DNA of 33,079 nucleotides from Aquabacterium sp. (GTDB taxonomy: Bacteria; Pseudomonadota; Gammaproteobacteria; Burkholderiales; Burkholderiaceae_C): assembly GCF_029946005.1 (NCBI RefSeq), contig NZ_JAQSDR010000020.1:1-33079 (forward strand). Reading direction: 5' to 3'. The notes under the pieces were generated by a model. That model was not told the DNA's origin. It searched no databases and saw nothing but the letters and a program-made list of their open reading frames with translations. A program made the position numbers and the translations under genes. The first letter of the stretch is position 1, and each line of letters starts with the position of its first letter. Below, one piece after another: positions 1 to 11,027 of the stretch.

Positions 1-63
1 GAGGCGAGAGTTCATCCACTGGTTGTACTCTGCCATCGTGCGGCAATAGGCGGTAGTGATCAT
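1..63 (-). CDS. DinB-family protein, N-terminal fragment cut by the window edge
   Basis: The minus strand opens an ATG at 63 that runs without a stop to base 1. The 21 residues include TMAEYNQWMNSRL, which resembles the conserved start of DinB/YfiT-type proteins (four-helix bundle, possible metal-dependent thiol-linked enzymes of mostly unknown substrate). An in-frame TAG seven codons upstream fixes the start at this ATG or at the internal Met10. It lies 56 bases downstream of the AAA/TOPRIM gene on the same strand. Its importance is positional: it marks the edge of the hsdMS island and shows that hsdR does not follow directly. The family call rests on only 21 residues. Confidence 0.5.
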   Translation of the reverse strand, partial: MITTAYCRTMAEYNQWMNSRL

Positions 64-119
64 TTGATGGAGCTCAAAGGCCTACGAATTGGTATGTTGA
101 ACGCAGCCAAAAGCCTAAC

Positions 120-1967
120 TCAATGTTCGGCATCTTCAGGGTCGCTGTCGGCTACCGCAGGCGCGATCACCTGTTCGCCGCGAGCCTGGGCCAGTTGGAA
201 AACTTCCACCAAAAAGTCCAGCTTGGCGCGCACCTCGGCCTCTGCGCCCGGGGTCAGGGCCGCCATGGGCACCAAGGCATGCAGCTCCCCCTTCTTGAGC
301 AGCATGGTCAGGCCCAGCTTGTGCGCCAACTGGCGGAAGAATTCCTCTGCCACGGTGCTGAGCTTGCGGCGTTCGGTTTTGGCCTCCCAAACCAATCGGG
401 CGGCATCAGGTGGTGAATTGCCCCACAAGCGGTAATCCTCTTCATTGCCATCAAACACCATGCCAGTGATCACCTCCGCCAGGGCCTCTTCCACCGCCGT
501 CTGGGCCTGCGCAGAAAACAGGTCATCCGCCGGGTAATGGCTGAGCGCATACCGGCGCAACACCTCGGGCGTCACGAAGTAGTTCTCGGCCTCGTAGCGC
601 TTCCAGTAGCGCACCTTCAAGGCGCCTTCGTCACGGTCTTGCCGGTTCTGCCCATCGTTGTCGAGAATGGCCAGGCCCTTCAGTTCGGGCACCAGGTTGC
701 GCAGGCCCTTGAAATGCTCGCGCGGGGTCACGCCAAAGCCGCCCTCGACGCGCTCCAGCTCGGCCTGCGCATCTTGCAGGGGGTAGTTGTTCTGCACATA
801 AAAGGAGTTGATGCGCTCGTCCCAAATCTCATGCGCGGGATGGTTCAGGCGCACCGCCAGGGCGCGCAGCATGTCCAGGTCGGTGCCGCCCTCCACGTAG
901 AGCACATAGCCCCGCTCGCGGGCCTTCACATAGTGCTCGGCGCCAAAATGCTTGAGGCTGTTGCGGATGTCCTGCTTCTTGGCCAGGTTGTCGGTTTTGC
1001 CCTCCAGCAGCAGGGTGAGGTTGTTGTCCAGGGCCTCATCCAGAATCACCTCGGAGTGGGTGACCATGATCACCTGCGACTGGTTCTCGGTGGCAATGTC
1101 GCGCAGCAGCACATACACCTGCTTCTGGCGCAAGATTTCAAGGTGCGCATCGGGCTCGTCCACCAGCAGCACACTGCGCTTGTGTGAGTAGAGGTAGGCA
1201 AACACCAGCAGCATCTGCAAAAAGCCACGCCCCGCTGACGACAAATCCAGCGCCTCTTTCACGCCGGGCTGGCGGTATTGCAGGGCGATGCTGCCGCGCG
1301 CTGTTTCTTGCGGCGCCTCCAGCGTGACATTGAAGAGGCGCTGCATCAGTGTGACGATGCGCTGCCAGTCATCCTTGGAGGACGTTGCCACCGACAAGCA
1401 CAGGTTGCGCAACACATCTGCGGTGCGCCCCTGCCCCAGCAGCACATCGACGCGCCCAGGCTGGAGGATGGGCTCTTCGGTGTCCAGCCCCGACATGGGG
1501 TAAAGCAACTCAACCCGCAGCGATGCGGCGTGCGCGATCAGTGCCAGGTCGGTGGCCGCATCACCCTCGGGTGTGCAATACACCAGCTCATCGCCCTGGT
1601 TGCGAAAACGCATGGGCAGGGGCCTGACTTGCCCCTTGAACTCGATGCCCACCGTGATGGTGAGGTGGATGTCCTTGTTGCCCTTGCGCACATGGGTGTT
1701 GTGCCAGAAAAAGCGCGTGCGTTGCACGGGCACGGCCACGATGTTCAGGCGGTTGAGCGATGTGGCGGTGCGCTCTTTCGCGGAGGAATCCTTGCGCGCG
1801 TCATACCAGGCTCGCACGGCTTGCGACCACAGCGCCAAGGCCTGGATGGCGCTGGTTTTGCCGCAGTTGTTGGGGCCGATCAGCACGCCGGGGTGGTCGA
1901 GCTCAATGCGCTGCTTGGCGCCAAAGCGCTTGAAATTCTCGATTTCGAGGTAATGCAGGAGTCGCAT
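120..1967 (-). CDS. AAA ATPase fused to a TOPRIM-like nuclease domain (OLD/PARIS-like)
   Basis: This 615-residue protein has an ABC/SMC-type ATPase in its N-terminal half: Walker A GPNNCGKT at 31-38, signature LSSAGRG at 242-248, Walker B VLLVDEP at 266-272 and an H-loop His at 304. The second half looks like the TOPRIM/DUF4435 fold of OLD nucleases: YVEGGTD at 357-363 gives the acidic first strand, LDNDG at 435-439 gives the DxD metal site, and RYEAENYF lies at 457-464. OLD, Gabija GajA and PARIS proteins share this architecture and are phage-defence effectors, as nucleases or, in PARIS, by triggering toxicity. It starts 2 bases after the hsdS stop, so it is almost certainly co-transcribed and translationally coupled with hsdS. 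The family call is firm. The role as effector of the adjacent methylase-specificity pair is my inference. Confidence 0.85.
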   Translation of the reverse strand: MRLLHYLEIENFKRFGAKQRIELDHPGVLIGPNNCGKTSAIQALALWSQAVRAWYDARKDSSAKERTATSLNRLNIVAVPVQRTRFFWHNTHVRKGNKDIHLTITVGIEFKGQVRPLPMRFRNQGDELVYCTPEGDAATDLALIAHAASLRVELLYPMSGLDTEEPILQPGRVDVLLGQGRTADVLRNLCLSVATSSKDDWQRIVTLMQRLFNVTLEAPQETARGSIALQYRQPGVKEALDLSSAGRGFLQMLLVFAYLYSHKRSVLLVDEPDAHLEILRQKQVYVLLRDIATENQSQVIMVTHSEVILDEALDNNLTLLLEGKTDNLAKKQDIRNSLKHFGAEHYVKARERGYVLYVEGGTDLDMLRALAVRLNHPAHEIWDERINSFYVQNNYPLQDAQAELERVEGGFGVTPREHFKGLRNLVPELKGLAILDNDGQNRQDRDEGALKVRYWKRYEAENYFVTPEVLRRYALSHYPADDLFSAQAQTAVEEALAEVITGMVFDGNEEDYRLWGNSPPDAARLVWEAKTERRKLSTVAEEFFRQLAHKLGLTMLLKKGELHALVPMAALTPGAEAEVRAKLDFLVEVFQLAQARGEQVIAPAVADSDPEDAEH

Positions 1968-1969
1968 GG

Positions 1970-3209
1970 TCAGTCGGTCCCTTCTGGGGATGATTGTCCA
2001 CTGTTCGACAGCAGGGGGGTGACGCGGACACGGCCGGTGAGGAGGTCGTCCATGAGGCCGGATTTCAATTGCTTCAACTTGTTCATTTCATCAACCTCGC
2101 GCTCCAACCTGGCATCTTCCTCCGAGATGATTGACAGGATCTGATCCTGTTCATGCACTGGTGGCAAATGCACGGGTACTCCGCACAAGGTTTCACGATT
2201 GATGCTGGCCTGATTGGATGCAAACGCACGGGACATCAGCCATGCCCTGGAAGTTCGATGCTTTAACCAATGGAACAGATATGGAGCGCGGATCAAGTAC
2301 GTGCGGCACCGAATGCGCATCATGTTCGATTCAAACACCGCCGGCTCGCCAAAATCCGGAACAAGCACAGGTTGCCCGACGCCTTCCCGAGTTGCGAAGA
2401 CCCGCGACACCAGCAGATCCTCGCGCCGAAGGCTGAACATCTCTTGCTCCGCCTTGGTCAGACGCGCACGCCTTGCCAAGCTAGCATCGACTGAGCCTGA
2501 CGGCGTGAAAGCGGTTTGCCCAATGAGCAGGGTGCCAGCCCCAATGTCACTTGCGGGCTTGTAGATGCCATTTCGTGGCATGCCGTCCATCAGGGGGCCT
2601 AAAGGATTGACTTTCCAAGTCCGACGTGTTCCGCTCTGCGGCGGCCGCAGTTCACCGTTGGCATCGATGCCTCGGGTAAGCAGGTCGTGCAGCAGGCCTT
2701 GCTTGACCTGCTTGAGTTTGGCGATGATGGCCTCGGTTTGGCGGATGGTGGTGTCGAGGGTGTCGAGGACTTCGGCAATCTGAGCTTGCTCATTCAAATC
2801 AGGACAGAAAACACTAAGCGGACGGAGCTCTCTCCAAGATGTACGCGGCATCTTTGTCCCGGCTGCCGTCTTCTCAGCCGATGCCCCGACTTTGTCAGTC
2901 TGAAGCACTCGCGCTGCAAACTTTGCCGAGACTCCATCACGAGGTCGAAGCACAAGAATGTCGGTGGAGCAATAACCTGCAGCTGTTGCCAACTCACATT
3001 TCCGCAAGTTAGGGCGAAGCTTTCCGAACAAAATATCCCCAGCTCGAAAAACTGAGTTGGTACTGATTGATTCGGAAGCTAACGCCGAACCAACAAAGCC
3101 CGCCCCATGTTGCCCAACGTGCTCCAATCCTATGTATGGAAGCGTCACGTCCTTGTTGCTAACGATCTTCTCATCAGTTGAAGCAACCAGCTCATCGAGA
3201 CGTCGCTGC

Positions 3210-3217
<8 letters not shown>
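1970..3217 (-). CDS. hsdS: Type I restriction-modification specificity subunit HsdS
   Basis: This is a 415-residue DNA-recognition subunit with the usual two-repeat layout. The first target-recognition domain covers about 1-155. The first conserved coiled-coil region follows ([20 protein letters not shown], then [16 protein letters not shown]). A second recognition domain and a second conserved region follow, ending in [19 protein letters not shown]. HsdS sets the target sequence of the methylase complex. I chose the ATG at 3217: its first 8 bases overlap the end of hsdM (ATGCTTGA), which suits translational coupling. A GTG at 3265 would add 16 residues that do not look like HsdS. The recognition domains, mainly 2650-3200, are visibly poorer in GC than hsdM, as expected of exchangeable recognition modules. 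Confidence 0.9.
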
Positions 3218-5681
<2,464 letters not shown>

Positions 5682-5735
5682 GGGGGGAATCCTGTCGAAA
5701 TTGGGGATTCTCCCTTAATCCAGCGCCCTCTCGGT

Positions 5736-6098
5736 TCACATCTCCACGATGGTCTTGAAGCCGCCGAAGAACATGCGCTTGCCATCAAAGGGCATCTTGT
5801 CGGGCGACATCATGTCCTTGAGGCGCGGGTCCGCCATCACCTTCGCGTTGATGGCATCGCGCTCTTCGCGCGAGTTGTAGAGGATCCAAGAGAACACCAC
5901 GACCTCGTCGTCCTTGAGTTGCACGCTTTGGGGAAAGGACGTGAGCTTGCCGGGCTGCACATCGTCGGCCACGCATTCCCAGTACTGAAGGGCGCCGTGC
6001 TCTTTCCAGACCTTGCCTGCGGTTTCTGCCACCAGGCGGTAGTCGTCGAGATTGGCCTTGGGCACGGGGACCACGAATCCGTCAACGTAGTGAGTCAT
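5736..6098 (-). CDS. DUF1428 family protein (YbaA-like)
   Basis: This 120-residue protein begins MTHYVDGFVVPVPKANL and contains ADDVQPGKLTSFP and MPFDGKRMFFGGF, all typical of DUF1428, a small alpha-beta barrel family of unknown function that includes E. coli YbaA. It fills the family's usual length. I start it at 6098, not further upstream, because AAGGAG sits 6 bases before this ATG on the minus strand. It lies 54 bases upstream of hsdM on the same strand, so read-through into the island is possible. It is divergent from the acetyltransferase gene. It appears to be an ordinary chromosomal gene bounding the restriction-like island. Confidence 0.85.
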   Translation of the reverse strand: MTHYVDGFVVPVPKANLDDYRLVAETAGKVWKEHGALQYWECVADDVQPGKLTSFPQSVQLKDDEVVVFSWILYNSREERDAINAKVMADPRLKDMMSPDKMPFDGKRMFFGGFKTIVEM

Positions 6099-6199
6099 GT
6101 CGTTCTCCTTGAGGGTGATGGGTCCTGCAGTGTCCCAAACTCGGCTAAGGTTTGGCCCCAGGCCCATTCGATGGCCCCAGTATTTTTCAGGGAAGCACC

Positions 6200-6793
6200 A
6201 TGATCAGAACCGCCACGGCCTCGGACGAGGCCGCCGTCATCAGCGCCCTTGTGCTGGCCTTCAGCACCGACCCGGCTGTGCGCTGGACTTGGCCCGACCC
6301 GCAGCAGTATCTGCAGAATTTCCCGCCCTTCATCAAGGCCTTTGGTGGGCGGGCGTTCGCGGCGGGCAGTGCCTACGTTGCGCCAGACTTTGCCGGGGCA
6401 GCCTTGTGGTTGCCGCCAGGCGCCGATATCGACGATGAGGGCGTGACCGACATCGTCGAGAGCACGGTGTCCAAGCGGGCAGAGAACGACGTCTTTCCGC
6501 TGCTGGAAGCCATGGGGCGCCACCATCCGCAGGAGCCGCATTGGTACCTGCCCTTGATCGGGGTGGACCCGTCCCGCCAGAACCAGGGCCATGGTGAGGC
6601 GCTGATGAAACACGCGCTGGCCGCCTGTGATCGCGATGGGCACCCGGCCTACCTGGAATCGACCAACCCGCGCAATGTGCCGCTGTACGAGCGGCACGGC
6701 TTTAGGGTGCTGGCTCGACTGCAGGTGGGCAGCTCGCCGCCCATTTTCCCGATGCTGCGCGAGCCCCGCATCCACGGCATGCCAGCTGCCTGA
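6200..6793 (+). CDS. GNAT-family N-acetyltransferase
   Basis: This 197-residue protein has the GNAT fold: a first beta strand and helix (MIRTATASDEAAV), then the acetyl-CoA-binding motif A, IGVDPSRQNQGHGEAL, at about 120-135, then motif B with YLESTNPRNVPLYERHGF at about 150-167. The substrate cannot be read from the sequence. The closest overall resemblance is to the stand-alone GNAT proteins of about 200 residues often annotated only as acetyltransferases. I place the start at 6200 because AGGGA lies a few bases upstream and the motif spacing fits. It is divergent from the DUF1428 gene, with about 100 bases between the two starts for the promoters of both. Confidence 0.87.
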   Translation: MIRTATASDEAAVISALVLAFSTDPAVRWTWPDPQQYLQNFPPFIKAFGGRAFAAGSAYVAPDFAGAALWLPPGADIDDEGVTDIVESTVSKRAENDVFPLLEAMGRHHPQEPHWYLPLIGVDPSRQNQGHGEALMKHALAACDRDGHPAYLESTNPRNVPLYERHGFRVLARLQVGSSPPIFPMLREPRIHGMPAA

Positions 6794-6853
6794 TGCTGGG
6801 GTGTTGACGCGATGTCAAGCTGTGTTGCAGGCCGCTGGCCCGGCCCCAACTTG

Positions 6854-6859
6854 TACAAT
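6854..6859 (+). promoter_or_regulatory. Candidate -10 box (TACAAT) before the 71-residue gene
   Basis: TACAAT matches the sigma-70 -10 consensus at five of six bases. No convincing -35 lies at 17 bases; TTGCAG at 6825-6830 is 23 bases away. The box is only 9 bases from the ATG at 6869. Confidence 0.35.
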
Positions 6860-6862
6860 TAG

Positions 6863-7078
6863 ATGCTTATGAATCCACCCCTTGCCCATGCCGACCTGAT
6901 CGCCACCTTCAAGAGAGCGCAAGCAGACGCTGCTCACAAGTTGGGCTTGATCAAAACAGCTTCCCAAAAGGGCCCCCAGGCCATCAAGGCGGCGGTCGAT
7001 GCCGCGGCAAGGGCAGAAAAGCGCAGGGATGCGTATGCGAAAAAATTGAGCGCCGTGGGCGTGGTTGTCGAGGATTGA
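6863..7078 (+). CDS. Small hypothetical protein, 71 residues
   Basis: The reading frame is a Lys/Ala-rich, mostly helical 71-residue protein (or 69 if it starts at the second ATG, 6869). I recognise no domain. It stands apart from its neighbours: it converges on opgH with only 7 bases between the stop codons. No Shine-Dalgarno sequence precedes either ATG. Instead a good -10 box, TACAAT, lies at 6854-6859, which would place transcription start near 6866 and make the message nearly leaderless from the 6869 ATG. Codon use looks normal for the genome. The frame is open and its protein plausible, but expression is unproven. Confidence 0.5.
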   Translation: MLMNPPLAHADLIATFKRAQADAAHKLGLIKTASQKGPQAIKAAVDAAARAEKRRDAYAKKLSAVGVVVED

Positions 7079-7089
7079 ACCGGGTTCAA
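7075..7089. terminator. Palindrome between convergent stop codons
   Basis: TTGAACC-G-GGTTCAA is a perfect 7-bp dyad that spans the stop codons of the 71-residue gene and opgH. A second stem (GGCAGG...CCTGCC, 7091-7108) follows. Position suggests a shared bidirectional terminator, but no U-tract is seen on either strand. Confidence 0.3.
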
Positions 7090-9251
7090 TGGCAGGTCGA
7101 GGCCTGCCGGGGAAACACGACCGCGGCGCGCAGCTGTTGCAAGCTGCCTGGCTCGCTCAAAAAGCGCATGACCTCGGCCGGTGTGGGCTTGGCGCCCTGG
7201 CTGGCCAGTTGCTCGATGCGCGCACGCCGTGCATGGCCGCGCAGGCCTTGCGAAGTGCGGCGTGAACCCATGGCGCCGCTCACCACCGCGCACAGGCGGG
7301 GGTTGTCCAGCACCTCGGTCCAGCCCAGTGGCTGGCTGGTTTGTTGCGCGTAATTCCAGGCGCGGCGCAGCACCGAAGGGGTCCACGATTCTTCCGGCAC
7401 CAGCAGCAACTCTGATTGGCGCACCTTCTCGCCCAGGCCGGTGCGGCTGGTGAGCACGGTGAAGGGGATGGCCAGCAGCAAGGGCACGCCCACCGGCAAC
7501 AGCCACAGCAAGGCGGGCGGGTGCAGCAGGGCCAGCACGGCCGCGATCGCCAGCACGCTCAGGCCTGCCTTGGCAAAGCTTTGCCGCGCTTCTTGCCAGC
7601 TCACATCGGTGGCCTCGCGCGGGGGCGATTTCCACTCCAGCTTCAAACCGGTGAGGGCGGCCACCACAAAGATTGAATGGGCGACCATGCGCAGCGGGGC
7701 CTGCATAGCCGACAGGCCGAACTCGATGAAGGCGCTTTGCACCAGCTTGGTGGTGCCGCCATGAAAGCGCTGTTCGTCCTTCATGACCACGGCCATCACG
7801 CCCAGCAAACGGGGCAGCACCAGCATCGAGATCGTGCCTGCCCACAGGCTCAGCACGCCGATGGTCAGGTCGCCTTCCGGCGTGAAGAACACATTGCCAC
7901 CGACCAGCCACAGCATCGCGCCCAGGGCCACGTAGACCAGCCACAGGGGGGCCGACAAGTAAGCCAAGGCACCGGTGACCAGCATGCCGCGGTGCACGGC
8001 GTGCAGTCCGGGTTCGGTGATCAGGCGGGCGTTTTGCAGATTGCCCTGGCACCAGCGGCGGTCGCGTTGCAACTCGGCCAGGATGTGGGGCGGTTGTTGT
8101 TCGTAGCTGCCAACCAGGTCGGGCACCAGCCACACGTGGTAACCGGCACGGCGCATCAACGCGGCTTCCACGAAGTCGTGCGACATGATCTCGCCACTCA
8201 GGCCGCCTTCGCCTTCAAGCGGGGCCAAGGCGCAGTGCTTCATGAAAGGCTCGACGCGGATGATGGCGTTGTGGCCCCAATAGTGGGCCTCGCCCAGTTG
8301 CCAGTACTGCATGCCGGCGGTGAACAGGCGGCCCGTCACGCGGGACGAGAACTGCTGGCCACGGGCGTGCACGGTGTTCAGTCCGCAACCTTGCGGCGCG
8401 GTTTGCAGGATGCCCGCGGTGGGGTGCGTTTCCATCAGGCGTACCAGCGTGACCAGGCAATCGCCGCTCATCACGCTGTCAGCATCCAGCACGACCATGT
8501 AGCGGTAGTTGCGGCCCCAGCGGCGGCAGAAGTCGGCCACGTTGCCCGCTTTGCGCTTGATGCGGCGTTGGCGCCAGCGGTAGAAGATGCGGTCGCTGCC
8601 GAGTTGGCCGCGCAGTTCGGACCAGGCGGCCAACTCGGCGGCGCGCACGGCGGGGTCGCTGCTGTCCGACAGGATGAAGACATCGAACAAGCGATCAGCG
8701 CCCGTGGTGGCCAGCGATTCGCAGGTGGCGCGCAGGCCGGCGAACACGGTGCTCACGTCTTCATTGCAGATGGGCATGATGACGGCGGTGCGTGCGCTGG
8801 CGCTCAAAGGGCGCTGGCTGGCGGTGTTTTTGGACAGGGCGTGCTGGTCGCCTTTGACCAACACCCAGAAGCCCATGACGGCGGTGATGCAGCCTGCCGA
8901 AACCCAGGCGAACAGCAGCGCGAACAGGCCGATCTGCAGCCACTGCAGCAGGGGGTGTTCGTAGGTGGGTTGCGACGAGGCCAGTACCGTGGTGGCCAGC
9001 ACCGTGCTCAGGGCGATCAAGGCCATCAGCACGCGGCGGCGCAGGCGCGCAGCCTGCTCCCAGGCGGCAGGGGCCACCCCTGTGCTCGCCGTGGTGGCTG
9101 CACCGCGAACAGCGCCACGGCCCTTGACGGCATCGACCAGGCCCCGTGTGAAGCCGCGCCAGGGCTGGGCCACCATCGCGCCACGCGCGTGCAGCGGCAT
9201 GCTGGGGCCGAAGGCGCTCACGCCCTTGGCGGGCCGGGACGTGCGGCTCAT
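7086..9251 (-). CDS. opgH: Glucans biosynthesis glucosyltransferase OpgH/MdoH
   Basis: OpgH polymerises UDP-glucose into the beta-1,2-glucan backbone of osmoregulated periplasmic glucans and passes it across the inner membrane. The 721 residues hold two N-terminal membrane segments (about 72-92 and 102-132) and a cytosolic GT2 domain, with IMPICNEDV near 158, the DADS metal-binding motif at 256-259, SHDFVEAAL near 357 and RDRRWCQGN at 396-404 (the (Q/R)xxRW loop). Several C-terminal membrane helices follow. The open frame extends much further upstream, but that part is the antisense shadow of opgG. I choose the ATG at 9251 because it forms an ATGA overlap with the opgG stop. An ATG at 9275 would add 8 residues. 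The length is shorter than E. coli OpgH (847), mainly at the termini. Confidence 0.93.
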   Translation of the reverse strand: MSRTSRPAKGVSAFGPSMPLHARGAMVAQPWRGFTRGLVDAVKGRGAVRGAATTASTGVAPAAWEQAARLRRRVLMALIALSTVLATTVLASSQPTYEHPLLQWLQIGLFALLFAWVSAGCITAVMGFWVLVKGDQHALSKNTASQRPLSASARTAVIMPICNEDVSTVFAGLRATCESLATTGADRLFDVFILSDSSDPAVRAAELAAWSELRGQLGSDRIFYRWRQRRIKRKAGNVADFCRRWGRNYRYMVVLDADSVMSGDCLVTLVRLMETHPTAGILQTAPQGCGLNTVHARGQQFSSRVTGRLFTAGMQYWQLGEAHYWGHNAIIRVEPFMKHCALAPLEGEGGLSGEIMSHDFVEAALMRRAGYHVWLVPDLVGSYEQQPPHILAELQRDRRWCQGNLQNARLITEPGLHAVHRGMLVTGALAYLSAPLWLVYVALGAMLWLVGGNVFFTPEGDLTIGVLSLWAGTISMLVLPRLLGVMAVVMKDEQRFHGGTTKLVQSAFIEFGLSAMQAPLRMVAHSIFVVAALTGLKLEWKSPPREATDVSWQEARQSFAKAGLSVLAIAAVLALLHPPALLWLLPVGVPLLLAIPFTVLTSRTGLGEKVRQSELLLVPEESWTPSVLRRAWNYAQQTSQPLGWTEVLDNPRLCAVVSGAMGSRRTSQGLRGHARRARIEQLASQGAKPTPAEVMRFLSEPGSLQQLRAAVVFPRQASTCH

Positions 9252-10795
9252 TGGGGAGGAATGACGTTGGTCCATGTCTCGCTCACTGTGAGGTTGCCGT
9301 GTTGCAAAAAGGCGCGCAGCTCGACGGGCTGCGTGTCTTTGATCTGTTTGACCTTCAAGGTCATGCGCCAGGTGCGGTTGCCCCCGTTGCGGTAAAGGTT
9401 GCGTTCGACGATCTCGCCGTTGCCATCGCTGCTGACCACGGCTTTGAGCACCGCCTTGGCGGGCAGCTTGTCCAGCGCGGGGCCGGTGAACTCGACGAGG
9501 TACTGGCGCTCGTTGGCGGCCAGCGCGTCCAGTCCCTGGCCCACGCGCGATTGCGTCACCCAGGCGGTGGGCGGGCGTTGCTGCTGTTCGCTTTGCCAAC
9601 GCACCTGGTAGGCCAGCTTCAAGGGCTGGCCGACTGCGGGCAGCTTCTCGGGCACCCAGTAGGCAACCACGTTGTCGTGGGTTTCATCGGGGGTGTTCAG
9701 TTGCACGAGTTCGACGCGGCCCGGGCCCCAATCACCTTGCGGCGTGATCCAGGCGCTGGGGCGGCGGTCGTAGCGCGCTTCGGCATCTTCATAGCTGGCG
9801 AAGTTGCGGTCGCGCTGCATCAGGCCAAAGCCGCGCAGGGACTTCATCGCGAACGAGGTCGTCAGCGTCTGCTTGGGGTTGATCAGGGGGCGCCACAGCC
9901 ATTCGCCTTCGCCAGTGGCCACCATCAGGCCATCAGAGTCGTGCACTTCGGGGCGGAAGTCGCCAGGGCGCGGTTGGTTCTCGCCCGACAAGAACATGCT
10001 GGTCAGCGGCACCACGCCGAAGGTGGCCACCGGGCCACGCAAAAAGAGCTGCGACTGCACCTCGGTAACCGTGTCCGCGCCGGGCTTGACCTCGAAGCGG
10101 TAGGCGCCTGTGACGCGGGGCGATTCCATCAAGGCGTAGACCACCAACGATTTGGCCTTGGCCTTGGGTTTTTCGATCCAGAACTCTGAGAAGCGTGGGA
10201 ACTCCTCGCCCTGGCCGCCCACCGTGTCGATGGCCAATCCGCGCGCCGACAGGCCGTAGTGCTGGTTCGCGCCGATCGCGCGGAAGTAGCTTGCGCCCAG
10301 GAAGACGATGACCTCGTCCTTGTATTTGGCGGTGTTCATGGGGTAATGCACGCGAAAGCCCGCGTAACCCACGTCACCCCAGGTCTGCGGCGACAGCTTG
10401 TTATGGCCGTAGTCGAAGTCGTCGCGGTTGAAGGCGATGTGACGAACCTCGCCTTTGGGCGTGATCTCGTTGATCAGCACGGGCTGGTTCTGCAGCTTGC
10501 CCAGGTGGAAGAACATCAGCTCGAAGGGCAGCTTGTCCTGGCGCCACAGGGCGCGTTCAGGCTTGAAACGGATGTCGCGGACCTGGTCGTAGCTCAGGGC
10601 CTTCAGTTCATCGGGCAGGGTGGACTTCCTGGGCTCGTAGGGCTTGGCGGCGAGTTGCCGGGCCTGGGTGGCCACATCCTGCAGATCAAAGGCCTGGACC
10701 TGGCTGGAGGCCGCCAGCAAGGCCACGCCCGCCAATACCCAGCCGGGCAGCGTGCGGGCTGTCCAGATGGCAAGGCGTGAAGCGGCGGTGTCCAT
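9248..10795 (-). CDS. opgG: Periplasmic glucans biosynthesis protein OpgG/MdoG
   Basis: OpgG acts in the periplasm with OpgH and is needed for making or branching the glucan. The 515 residues begin with a Sec signal peptide whose hydrophobic core is VLAGVALLAASS, with likely cleavage after SSQVQA (mature FDLQDV). The MdoG domain follows throughout: RDIRFKPERALW, YFRAIGANQHYGLSARGLAI and SLRGFGLMQRDRNF are family hallmarks. The start is the ATG at 10795; a TTG at 10807 is possible. The stop overlaps the opgH ATG, so the two are coupled. Upstream lie a sigma-54 promoter with IHF and GlrR-type sites, described separately. This links the operon to the glrKR genes just behind it. Confidence 0.93.
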   Translation of the reverse strand: MDTAASRLAIWTARTLPGWVLAGVALLAASSQVQAFDLQDVATQARQLAAKPYEPRKSTLPDELKALSYDQVRDIRFKPERALWRQDKLPFELMFFHLGKLQNQPVLINEITPKGEVRHIAFNRDDFDYGHNKLSPQTWGDVGYAGFRVHYPMNTAKYKDEVIVFLGASYFRAIGANQHYGLSARGLAIDTVGGQGEEFPRFSEFWIEKPKAKAKSLVVYALMESPRVTGAYRFEVKPGADTVTEVQSQLFLRGPVATFGVVPLTSMFLSGENQPRPGDFRPEVHDSDGLMVATGEGEWLWRPLINPKQTLTTSFAMKSLRGFGLMQRDRNFASYEDAEARYDRRPSAWITPQGDWGPGRVELVQLNTPDETHDNVVAYWVPEKLPAVGQPLKLAYQVRWQSEQQQRPPTAWVTQSRVGQGLDALAANERQYLVEFTGPALDKLPAKAVLKAVVSSDGNGEIVERNLYRNGGNRTWRMTLKVKQIKDTQPVELRAFLQHGNLTVSETWTNVIPPQ

Positions 10796-10844
10796 GCGGT
10801 GGTCCAAGGCGGTTGCAAAAAGAGTGGTCCTGGGCCTCTCTTTC

Positions 10845-10859
10845 GCAATGCGCGTGCCA
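10845..10859 (-). promoter_or_regulatory. Sigma-54 (-24/-12) promoter of opgGH
   Basis: The minus strand reads TGGCACGCGCATTGC, an exact match to the sigma-54 consensus TGGCACG-N4-TTGC with the invariant GG and GC 10 bases apart. Predicted transcription start is near 10833, leaving a 38-base leader before the opgG ATG. The enhancer-binding regulator gene glrR lies immediately upstream. Confidence 0.82.
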
Positions 10860-10877
10860 CGCTGAAAAACCGTTGTG

Positions 10878-10890
10878 AATCAAGGGCTTG
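10878..10890 (+). promoter_or_regulatory. IHF consensus site, promoter-proximal
   Basis: AATCAAGGGCTTG matches the IHF consensus WATCAANNNNTTR at every defined base. It spans about -45 to -57 of the predicted opgG start, where bending would bring upstream activators to sigma-54 polymerase. Confidence 0.6.
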
Positions 10891-10942
10891 GTGATGGCCT
10901 GTCGTCAAACTCGCCAAGAATGCCGCGATGCAGCAGCCAAAG

Positions 10943-10960
10943 CGTCGGGCCAGCCCGACG
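10943..10960. promoter_or_regulatory. Candidate GlrR operator 2 (CGTC-N10-GACG)
   Basis: An 18-base perfect dyad, CGTCGGGC-CA-GCCCGACG, has the GTC-N10-GAC geometry of the site at 11010-11027, with one symmetric change in each outer base. Its centre is 67 bases from that site and at about -118 of the opgG start. Confidence 0.45.
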
Positions 10961-10980
10961 GGCACTTCGGTCAAAGTTGC

Positions 10981-10993
10981 CAAGTGCTTGATT
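10981..10993 (-). promoter_or_regulatory. IHF consensus site, distal
   Basis: On the minus strand AATCAAGCACTTG again matches WATCAANNNNTTR fully. With the proximal copy it forms a 19-base inverted repeat with two mismatches (10873-10891 and 10980-10998). It sits at about -148 to -160, between the two GlrR-type dyads. Confidence 0.55.
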
Positions 10994-11009
10994 CACAAGG
11001 AGAAAAGCT

Positions 11010-11027
11010 TGTCGCTATTCAGCGACA
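11010..11027. promoter_or_regulatory. Candidate GlrR operator 1 (TGTC-N10-GACA), overlapping the glrR stop codon
   Basis: TGTCGCTATTCAGCGACA is a dyad matching the TGTC-N10-GACA form that I recall for GlrR sites at the enterobacterial glmY promoter. It includes the last codons of glrR. As RNA on the minus strand it could also fold as a 7-bp stem followed by AGCTTTTCTCC, so it may double as a glrR terminator. Confidence 0.5.

Noticed and set aside
6934..8133. A 399-codon minus-strand frame overlapping opgH and the 71-residue gene
   Set aside because: It is Arg/Pro/Ala-rich with no domain, and opgH has its full GT2 motifs in another frame of the same strand.
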